NCBI GenBank assembly: GCA_963920525.1
Contig: OY986436.1
Span: forward strand, 176,382,361 to 176,446,360
Origin: Dichetophora obliterata
Taxonomy: Eukaryota; Arthropoda; Insecta; Diptera; Sciomyzidae
Length of the DNA stretch: 64,000 nucleotides
Reading direction: 5' to 3'
The translations under genes and the position numbers were made by a program. The notes under the pieces are model-generated. The model was given only the letters and a program-made list of their open reading frames with translations, had not been told where the DNA came from and ran no database searches. Positions 56,295 to 64,000 of this stretch are shown here, piece after piece (positions within the stretch are counted from its first letter, which is position 1; each line of letters opens with the position of its first letter).

Positions 56295-57356
56295 TTATAT
56301 GTTTTTTATGTGGCTTTTATGGAATTTTTTTCCAGTGGTTGTTGTAACCGTAACCTTATGGTCAGCGCCAATTGTTTCTTTTTTGAAAAGAGGCTTCTGT
56401 TTGCCTTTAATTTGCTTATTGGCAACAAAAATAGTTTCACCATTCTGAAATTTTTTTGGTTTAGTTCTGTTTTTATTAATTCTTAAATTTCTAAGTTCTT
56501 GATTGCGCTCGATCTGCGCTCTTATATCTTCATGCACCCTGTCACGAAAGTCTGTTAAATTTTGATAATTGATGCGTTCAGTTCTATTAAAAAACACATC
56601 GCTTGGTTTTTTCTTTGTGACAGAGTGAAATGAATTATTATAACGGTCAACCGCTATGTAGAGGAGTTCCCTTGGCTGTCGTGCCCTTATTTCCTTTTCG
56701 AGGCAACGATACAACTCTATCAATGTTGAATGGAGCCTTTCAACTTGGCCGTTAACCTCACTTCTTTGGGTCGGTGTTTGATACAATTCAACGCCTAGTG
56801 ATCTTATGTAATTTATAATTGTGGGGCTCAAAAAACTTCTTTCATTGTCTGTGACAATTATTTTGGGTATGGTAAAATAGTGTATAACCTTAGTTAGTTT
56901 TGTTCGTAGGTGTGTTGCCGATTTGTTTTGAATATGAAATAGTTTAGCAAACTTCGAGAACTTGTCTACGCAACTCAGAAATTTTTCACCCTTTAATTCA
57001 AAAATGTCAATATGAAGGATTTCGCAAGGATAGGTAGGAGTGGGAGTAAATTGAAGTTCAGGTTTGTTGGGGTGCCTATCATATTTATTTATCTTACAAA
57101 TCTCGCAGCTAGAAGTATACCTCTTAATTAGGCTATTCATGCGAGGGAAATAAAATTTCTCGAGAATTTGTTCTTTATTCTCTCTCGCGTTACGGTGTGC
57201 CCTTCTGTGCTCGTCTTCAATGATTTGGCAAACACGTTCCTGATTAGCAACATCTTCTATTAATCTTTGTGTTATTCTAATCCTGTAATGGCTGAAATGT
57301 TCCAAGTAAATATTTTGGAGCAATTGAAGGCAACATTCGGGGAATTTTAATGCCAT
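56295..57356 (-). pseudogene. pol: Errantivirus Pol, integrase part (frameshifted from RT/RNase H)
   Basis: 353 codons. The H2C2 zinc module (HRRAHRN..CEIC) is followed by a catalytic core with Asp in LHIDIFELKG, Asp in IIVTDNERSFLS and Glu in SEVNGQVERLHSTL, then a basic C-terminal region. All catalytic residues are present. The frame differs from the upstream RT frame, and no start of its own is credible, so integrase is cut off from Pol by the frameshift near 57,339-57,342. Confidence 0.9.
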
Positions 57357-59499
57357 TTATCACTGCAGGGTTTAAGAGTTCAATTAAAAGCTGCTTGAGA
57401 TTTTCTCTATTTACTTCTTCTATGGAAATGAAATGCCGGTTGAACCCTGGGTGCGGCTGTTCGTAGCAACGCATAGGGCTCCCTAACCTTATCACGATTT
57501 GATTTCTGAACACATTCAACGGCACTTCGACATGCGGAATTAAATCCGTGCTATCTTGTTCAGCACTATGCATAGTACCTTCACTCGCCGTATCGGTGCC
57601 TGAATTACCCTCGCTTGCAGTGTCAGTGCCTGAGTTATCACGTTCACTATGAGTTGGCTCAACGCGTGTGGAGCTGGTCAAGTGATTGACTTCAGTTTTA
57701 AGCCGAGAGAGAGCGTCTGCGACAAGATTTGACCTACCTGGTTTATATATAAGCTGACAATTGTATTCTTCAATACGCGCTTTCCAGCGTTTCAATTTTG
57801 CGTTGAAATTGCGATTTCCCAACGCAAAGGTGAGTGGCTGGTGGTCAGTATATATTCGAATTTGTTTCGCACCATACAGATATGAGCGCAGATTGTCAAG
57901 GGCCCAAACGATTGCTAGCATCTCTTTTTCGTTGGTGGCATACACTTCCTCCGTTTTATTTAAAGACCGAGAAATGTATGAAATTGGCCTATCCTTTCCA
58001 GGTTCACCCTGCGAAAGAACCGCGCCGATAGCAAAGTTCGAGGCATCCGTGGTGAGGTTAAATGGTTTGTCGAAGTCGGGAAAAGCCAGGACGTTAGAAG
58101 ATGATAGAAGATTTTTTAGTTCATTGAATGCTTTAAGTTCTGTCTCGTTGAGTGATATAACCACACGCTTGGATTGGTTGGCCTTTACCTGAGCGTTTTC
58201 CCCCCTTGTTATGTTGGTTAGTGGTTTTGCGATTTTAGCATAATCTTGAATGAACCTCCGGTAATAGGATGTCATTCCTAAAAAGCTTTTTAGCTCCTTA
58301 AGGTTTTGAGGTGGTAAGATTTTTACCATGGCGGCAACTTTTTTTGGATCGGCGCATATGCCACTAGGAGTTATAACGTAGCCGAGGAACTCTACTTCGG
58401 GTTTAAGGAAATTTATCTTCTCTAAATTTACCCTCAGACCTGCATGTTGTAATCTTGAAAAAATCGTGTCTATGTTGTTTAAGTGACCCTCAACATCCTC
58501 TCCAAAGACGATAATGTCGTCAATGTATATGTAGCAGATTTTACCTATAAATTCCTTGAGCACATCGTCTATCATCCGTTGGAAAATAGACGGCGCATTC
58601 TTGAGACCGAATGGTAGTCTCAAAAATTCATATTTTCCATTCATTGTGGAAAACGCAGTTTTCTGCACATCCGAAGGTTTCATCGGAATTTGATGAAATC
58701 CGGAAGTTAGGTCAATGGTTGCAAAATATTTCGCCTTATCCAGGCTAGTTAATATCGAGTTGATATCAGGGATAGGATAAGTATCAGGGATAGTGACAGA
58801 GTTCAAGCGCTTAAAATCGATTACCATTCGGTATTGCTTTTCCCCACTAGGTTTAGGCTTCTTTGGCACTACCCAGACAGGCGAGTTATACGGACTTTTA
58901 GAAGGGCGAATAATTCCTTCGGCTAATAATTCGTTAACCTGTTTTTCTACTTCTTCTCGCATACAGGCAGGATAAGGGTAGCTTTTCGTGTAAATTGGTT
59001 CGCTAGTTGTCGTCTTTATTTCGCCTTTAATGTTTGTCCTAGCCATTTCGCTGTTAGTTATTGGCCCAAAGAGCGTTCTATATTTTTGTATAAGGCGGTT
59101 GAGAGTATTTTTTACGCCTTCAGGGAGGCCGCCATCTACGACATAGTTAACTTCCGTAGATATTTTTTCCCTAAGTGGTATTTTAATATTCGGTTTTAGT
59201 GATATACAGTTATTTTTCCTGTCAATGATGGCTTCTAAACTTTTAAGGGTATCGTCCCCAATTATACCATCGAAAGTTTTAAGACCCGGTAGCACATAGA
59301 AAGTTATGACTGAATTGTTACCAGCCTTTTCGAAAAATCTCCCCTTGACCTCATGAAAAATTTTAATATTACCGCCTGCTGATTGTACTGAAAATGGCTT
59401 CTTTAAGGTAGTGAACGAATTTTTTGCGACGGACGGACTGATAAAATTCTTGTTTGCCCCTGTGTCCACTAGAAACTTGAGCACAGTTCCGTCCTTCAT
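57277..59499 (-). pseudogene. pol: Errantivirus Pol, protease-RT-RNase H part
   Basis: 740 codons, ATG at 59,497-59,499, in the -1 frame relative to gag, whose stop is at 59,508-59,510. The frame is open a little upstream across the gag end, as expected for -1 frameshift expression. Domains: aspartic protease (FLVDTGANKNFI near residue 9), reverse transcriptase with YIYIDDIIV near residue 325, and RNase H (TTDASNFAIGAVLS near residue 465, YTDHQPLTFAL near 550, Asp in VADALSRL near 600). The frame then shifts in a four-C run (57,339-57,342, GGGG on the plus strand) right after GIKIP, runs 20 or so foreign residues and stops. It is otherwise intact. Confidence 0.92.
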
Positions 59500-59507
59500 T
59501 ACATAGT

Positions 59508-60296
59508 CTATATATGGAACGCTGGAGTGGCGTCCATCATAAAATTTATTTGGTCTTCTGTTACTTCTTCGTCTTCTACGTGTGACTCAGCCCCTTCCTG
59601 TGGAAGCAGCTCTGTATTATAAAGCCGCTGCTGCTTATGAGGAAAGTTTTCAGAGGCTGCTTTCCTCTTAAACGGGTTATTCCCCTGGAATCTACCGGTA
59701 TAGCTTCCGCCCTGAGGCCTGTTCATGTAATTCACTTGGCGCGACTGAATTGAACGGTCGACATCCATCCCTTCTAACGGCTTCGGGGGTCTAGTTGGTG
59801 GTTGTTGCTCATTAGCATTGAACGTTCTAGGGGGTTTATGAATATTGTTTCCGTAATAGACACTATTGAACCTCTTCGGCGGCATTAACGATCTGTAGCC
59901 ATTTGTCATTATTTGGTTTACAGGAATCGTTATTGCATTAGGCGCAGACACGTTGTGTACTGGGTGCCTTCGAAAATTAAGGTTTTGTATGTCCAGACAC
60001 GCAGAATATGCCTCTGGAAGAGTGCGTGGTTTTTGGACAATTAACATTCTTGACAAGTCCCCGTCAAGACCCCGGATAAAAACGTCTAAGGCCCTATTCC
60101 TGTATGTCTCAATAAGAGCGTCCACCGTCTCCTGCGAATAGGTCTCTGTCTTAATTTTATTTATGATCAGAGAGAACTGGTGGTTTACAGTCGCGTAAAA
60201 CTCATCCAGTTTGGAACCCTTTTGCATCAATTGACCCAGCTGATGCTCAAGTGTTCTGATGTCCCTCTTGTCACTCGTGATTATTAGTTTTATCAC
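59508..60296 (-). pseudogene. gag: Errantivirus Gag, N-terminally truncated
   Basis: 262 codons opening directly after a stop, with GTG as first possible codon and no early ATG. It begins inside the capsid region: DKRDIRTLEHQLGQL, LDEFYATVNHQFSLI and RALDVFIRGLDGDL match the middle of errantivirus Gag. The C-terminal part is Pro/Arg/Asn-rich, lacks a zinc knuckle (usual in this group) and ends MMDATPAFHI. Roughly the first 150 residues expected of such a Gag are missing; only about 200 bases separate this point from the primer site, so the loss is a deletion. Confidence 0.85.
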
Positions 60297-60496
60297 TTAT
60301 AACACTAAATTAATTTTTCTAGTTGCCATTTAAGAGCATGAAATTACTGCGCAGGCTTGAGATTGTTATTTATTAAGTCTGTTTCAATTCTCACATTAAA
60401 TTAATTTTTTAGCTGTCACTTATGATAGAATTTAGATTATTCTTTCTTTCCTTTTTTTTTTTTTGAACACCAGGATCACACATGAACACCTTGCCG
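60297..60496 (-). other. Leader of the errantivirus element, with a short duplication
   Basis: Two similar segments, about 60,300-60,345 and 60,392-60,438, share ACACTAAATTAATTTTTCTAG / ACATTAAATTAATTTTTTAG and what follows. Probably a tandem duplication associated with the gag deletion. Confidence 0.55.
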
Positions 60497-60514
60497 GTCC
60501 CTGCTCGGGCGCCA
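60497..60514 (-). other. Primer binding site, tRNA-Lys type
   Basis: The minus strand is TGGCGCCCGAGCAGGGAC, complementary to the 3' end of animal tRNA-Lys(UUU) except for one position that would form a G-U pair. It overlaps the last LTR base. Confidence 0.8.
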
Positions 60515-60879
60515 GTTAACGGAATTGCATTCCGCACTATTAAAAAAATAGCCGGCATTGGCCAGTTTGAGCCGGCCAATGCCCCACGGGCTATATATTA
60601 AAACACAATTACTTTTTTATGCTAAATTCAATTTATTTAGAAATAGGTAGAACAATTGTAGTTGTTTAATCTAGTGCCGAAACTGAACTGACTGATTGAC
60701 TTAAAATTAACCTAAGGAAAACATTCCTCACTAATACACTCTTAAAACTACCTGCGCATGCATACACTGGTCCCACGATGCGACGGAAGCTCTCCAGACG
60801 CTGACTCGGCTTGAATTGCATGCGCGTGCAGTGAATTGTGCTGCACCAGCATAAAGCGACAATTTGGACTGTGTTAACT
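60514..60879 (-). repeat. 5' LTR of the errantivirus-type element
   Basis: 366 bases, same ends as the 3' LTR and one difference from it. Transcription of the element on the minus strand should start here, near the TCAGTCAGTTCAG motifs. Confidence 0.95.
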
Positions 60880-60883
60880 TGCA

Positions 60884-61256
60884 TGTTTTAACTGGTCATT
60901 TTAAAATGGAAATGGTTAAGATATCTTTACGAATAATGAATTTCCTTTAAAATGGGATTCAATCGTTAGTGCATATTTTGCAAGAAATGCATGGTTTTGC
61001 ATACTTTACAAAAAATTACTTTTTTTGGATATTTATTGCGCATATTTTTGTATATTTTATAAGAAGTACATGTGGTTTTTGCATATTTCTGCTTTTTCTG
61101 ATAACAACCATTTAAATTTAGTTGGACATATTTTGGGAAAAGATAACTAATCATTATAACTTTTATGTTCATTTCATATTTTTGGATTTGGTTTTGATAA
61201 ATTAAGTTTCAATTCATCTTCAGAAAAAACTTGAAATCCCGTTTTAAATGCTCCGT
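60884..61256. other. Spacer between the errantivirus and a LINE, no gene
   Basis: AT-rich. The CATATTTTGCAAGAA / GCATACTTTACAA-like phrases around 60,970-61,090 repeat loosely. No supported frame. Confidence 0.55.
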
Positions 61257-61362
61257 GTTAGGTTAGGTTATGTTAGGGTGGCGGCCGGCCCACATATACC
61301 AGATATAGGGTCCGTTGTGCCATAGGGGATCTACTCCTCCTCTCCTAATTGCTGTCGTGAAA

Positions 61363-61731
61363 TCACTCTGAACTAATACTAAAAAGCAGTTGACGCTTAA
61401 CGTCTACCTCCTCAAGATTCTTAGGATCATCAAAAAAGAGACTTCCTAGATGCTTCTGTCTTCTGCGGTTTAAAGCAATGCATGAACAGAGGAGATGCGA
61501 TACCGACTCCTCCTCTTCCTCATCCTCATCCCTGTGTCCTGTTATAACGCCTATCAGTATGGAGAGATCTTTCATCGCCATTTCAGTTCCTTCGTTTTTC
61601 AGCAAAACTAGGCCACATCTGTCTAGCTGTGTTAGAGGTGGTGCTATGCTTCCACCTGAAATTAGCCAATTCTGTGGCATGTTGTAAAAATATGCATGCC
61701 ACCTTGGCTTAGCGGCAGTAACCCGTCCCAT
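61363..61731 (-). pseudogene. LINE C-terminal tail fragment
   Basis: Contains SIAPPLTQLDRCGLVLLKNEG, an Asp/Glu-rich DEDEEEEESVSHLLCSC stretch (the C-terminal zinc-knuckle-like CxxC..H..C region of these LINEs) and LGSLFFDDPKNLEEV. Reading frame differs from the RT fragment. Confidence 0.75.
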
Positions 61732-62237
61732 TCTACTCTGGTTGGGATAACTGTTTGAAAGCCGTTCTCGAATGAGGGAGTGGCAATAGTGTAATCGATG
61801 TTACTGGGAACTGCTCCACTACGAGTATTAGGCCACTGCGAGGTTGCTCTTAGGTGGATCGCTGTTTCCTGCGCCATCCTTTTTCCCATAATATCAAGGT
61901 GTATTAAGCAAATAAGCGCATTTAGCGCTTTCGATGAAGTGGACCTAAGCGCTCCGCTGATACATACGGCCACAGTTCTTTGTACTTTCACTAAAATTTT
62001 GCAATTAGACTGTGTTTTTAGTGCTGTCCACCACACACATACACCGTATAACAAGATTGGCATCACTATAGCTGTGTAAATCCAACGTGCAATATTTGGG
62101 GTAAGCCCCCACGTTTCACCTATAGCTTTCTTACAGGCATATAAAGCAATATTGGCCTTCCTTGTTCGCTCAAGAATATTCGGTTTCCAGCTTAACTTTC
62201 TATCCAAAATAACCCCTAAGTATTTTGCCTCTTGCAC
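61662..62237 (-). pseudogene. LINE reverse transcriptase C-terminal region
   Basis: AKYLGVILDRKLSW, then ARWIYTAIVMPILLYGVCVWW and VQRTVAVCISGALRSTSS are classic motifs of the region following the RT domain in Jockey/I/LOA LINEs. The frame then reaches the lead-in to RNase H (WDGLLPLSQGGMHIFT) and breaks. It opens at the 5' truncation, so there is no start codon. Confidence 0.85.
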
Positions 62238-62245
62238 GAAGTTTA

Positions 62246-64000
62246 GCAGAATGCCATAAAGACGGAGGAATTATACGCGGAATCTTATATTTCCTCGTAA
62301 AAAGACCAGAAGCTCGTTCCTGTAACTCGGAGCGATCGTAGTTACCGACTCATATTACCGATTTGACGTTACTCTGATGTCACTCTCACCTGCAATGTTT
62401 ATATACGTATCTGAATCGATTTCTGTTCGATTCGTTCGTTCCAAATCGATAAGCTATCACATGTTCCGATTTCATTTCAATGGAACCTTTTAAGAAAGTG
62501 TTTCTGTACGTAAAGTGAATCGATAACAATGTGTCACTTTTCTCACTGGCTTTGCGGCCAGTGAGAATTCTACCGATTTATCTAATGTCAGTAATGTTGT
62601 GTATTATTAAGTTATTAGAACTTGAAATATACCTTTAGAAATGGTTACTTTCATATAAGTCGAATTTTTTATTGATGAAATATTTTGCTCTTAAAAAAAT
62701 TTTAATTTTAAACGTAAAGCAATTTATAAGTAATGCCTATTTACATAAAAGTTAAAAATAATAGCAAAACAATATATGCTAGAGCAATGAAAAATTATTA
62801 TTATTATACCCGGTTGCAATTATTTGCTATGTTTTCGTGGCACATTATTAAGTAAAAAATTATTAAAAATTATAATTGGAACACAGCCGTGAATAACTTT
62901 GCAGAAGCCACATTTTGCAAAACCGATTTTATTGCAGATTGCCGTTAATATGATTCTCTTACATTGTCTAAACACCAAATCAGCCAAAAATATGCATCGT
63001 ATCACTATCCAAAAGCAATAAGAAAGTGTAAGTCAGTTTATGAACGTTGTAAGTTACATACAAAATAATTAAAGCTGAATTATCTAATGCAATTGATAAG
63101 TGCAATAGATGCACAAAAAGTAAGTCCAATGTAGAAAATTTAATTGATAATAAGAATAAGAGATTGAAGAATTGAGGTAGTGAATATATTTCAAGAAAAA
63201 AGTATACCTCCAAAAAACGCTCCAAAGCAGGTAAAAAATGGAATAACGTTGTAAGTTCACATTACATTTTTACGTAATTAAATTGTTATTATATAGATTA
63301 GTGATTTCCTATTCTTCTTTTCTTGAAAAAAAATTTAGCATAAGTGCAAAAAAGGAACATTATTTTAAATTCTATAATAAAAACTAAAATGACAGCTTTT
63401 TTAGCATCTTTAAACGAATTTTGCGAGGTAACTCCATAAGAACTCAAATTTGGAAACTATATGATGCCAGTTTTTCGAAAAAACCAATGGGTTTTTAGAA
63501 AACCAAGTAAGTGACGAAAAGAAAAAGGATCTCCTTGCAATAAGCTTCATATTTGCCTGAAAAATAAGTTGTATAAATCAATCAATCTCCAGTTAAGGTA
63601 AGAAAAATATTAAGGTTGTGTTCGAAAGCAAACAAATATATTTTGTCAAAGTTCTAAAAATATTACCTTTTAAGTGTTATAAATGCGTTATAAATAAAAA
63701 TTCTATTATTTACATTTCTTTTAACAAAAAGGATCCAATAAAAAAAGTTTTCTCATATGGGTACGCTTTAATTGCGCGAATAACGTTTTAAAAGCCATCG
63801 CAGTCTCTTCTTTGCAACGTGGAATAACGTCTTAACAACCAATGGGTTTTGGATATGTAAGTTTTTTCCATTTTAAAAATTAATAATACTTGATTTGCTA
63901 ACCAAATAATATTATTAAACAATTTTCTTTTTAGTAAAATAGTTCAAAAAATTGTAGTGATCTAGTCTAAAATATTAAAACCTTTCCTCCTCCGTTGGCA
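62246..64000. other. Intergenic end of the window, no gene seen
   Basis: A patch at 62,320-62,570 has better base balance with several ATCGAT/AATCGATAA motifs and a perfect 11-base hairpin (62,540-62,550 with 62,557-62,567). The rest is AT-rich. GTAAG- and TTTTAG-like splice motifs occur near 63,600-63,935 but no exon set could be assembled. Confidence 0.5.

Larger units (their letters stand above)
53852..60879 (-). mobile_element. Gypsy-group errantivirus-type LTR element with env, defective
   Basis: Minus-strand element of 7,028 bases. The 366-base LTRs (53,852-54,217 and 60,514-60,879) begin AGTTAAC, end GTTAACT and differ at one position (C at 53,904, T at 60,566). TGCA flanks both ends (53,848-53,851 and 60,880-60,883), a 4-base target duplication typical of errantiviruses. 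Order on the minus strand: primer site, gag, pol, env, polypurine tract. Gag lacks its N-terminal part and pol is frameshifted before integrase, so it cannot move by itself. The near-identical LTRs mean the insertion, or the copying of a defective template, is recent. Confidence 0.95.
61257..62245 (-). mobile_element. LINE fragment (I/LOA-like), 5'-truncated and internally deleted
   Basis: Minus-strand RT C-terminal and post-RT segments (62,237-61,662) followed by a tail segment (61,731-61,363) and a 3' UTR ending in CCTAACATAACCTAACCTAAC at 61,257-61,277. Most of the RNase H domain is missing between the two frames. Both borders are approximate and no target duplication was found. Confidence 0.75.

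Noticed and set aside
61257..61277. TTAGG telomere-type repeat
   Set aside because: Only about four imperfect units at a LINE border, and the sequence continues with ordinary DNA on both sides.
63590..63940. Splice-like GTAAG and TTTTAG motifs suggesting small exons
   Set aside because: No open frame joins across them and no promoter or homology supports a gene.

Overview
The window looks like nuclear DNA of a higher dipteran, most plausibly a true fruit fly (Tephritidae) or a relative. It is very AT-rich and has long introns with GT..AG boundaries. Fly-type core promoter motifs are visible, the transposons are typical of Diptera, and the one recognisable host gene matches insect 'protein pinocchio'. 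There are no bacterial-type operons, rRNA genes or CRISPR arrays. The family call rests on recall of family motifs, not on a search.

Host gene: one gene, Pino (plus strand), fills the middle. A core promoter (CATAAAAG, a TCAGTC initiator and a DPE-like AGTTG, all correctly spaced) lies near 39,009-39,074. It is followed by a 582-base untranslated first exon ending at a GTAAGT donor (39,623), an 8.9 kb intron, a 56-base coding exon (from 48,557), a 2.8 kb extremely A-rich intron, a cysteine-rich exon (51,460-51,709) and a last coding exon ending at TGA 52,159. A polyadenylation signal is at 52,351. The predicted protein is 171 residues.

Retroelements: 1-6,182 is a young minus-strand BEL/Pao element cut by the window start. 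It has a tRNA-Phe-type primer site and a Gag-Pol frame broken by one in-frame TAA. 53,852-60,879 is a young minus-strand errantivirus-type Gypsy element. It has 366-base LTRs differing at one position, TGCA target duplications, an env gene, a pol frameshift and a gag lacking its N-terminal part. Decayed LINE fragments lie at 12,778-16,152, about 34,840-36,300 and 61,257-62,245.

DNA transposons: a three-level nest occupies 12.8-16.2 kb: a LINE (13-base target duplication) containing a hAT (8-base duplication) containing an 868-base palindromic TA-flanked MITE. A full-length but dead mariner lies at 36,640-37,904. Several MITEs have readable ends: a two-copy Harbinger-like family (7,484 and 16,606), a 142-base Harbinger-like element (20,329), a foldback cluster (23.0-24.8 kb), and a two-copy CACTC-ended element (28,419 and 30,806) whose copies differ by seven 63-base tandem units. 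Two related hAT remnants (7,030 and 32,237) are a filled and an empty site for one Harbinger MITE insertion.

The rest is AT-rich intergenic or intronic DNA in which no gene could be supported. No clearly new biological system was seen; the most informative content is the nested transposon stratigraphy and the structure of Pino.
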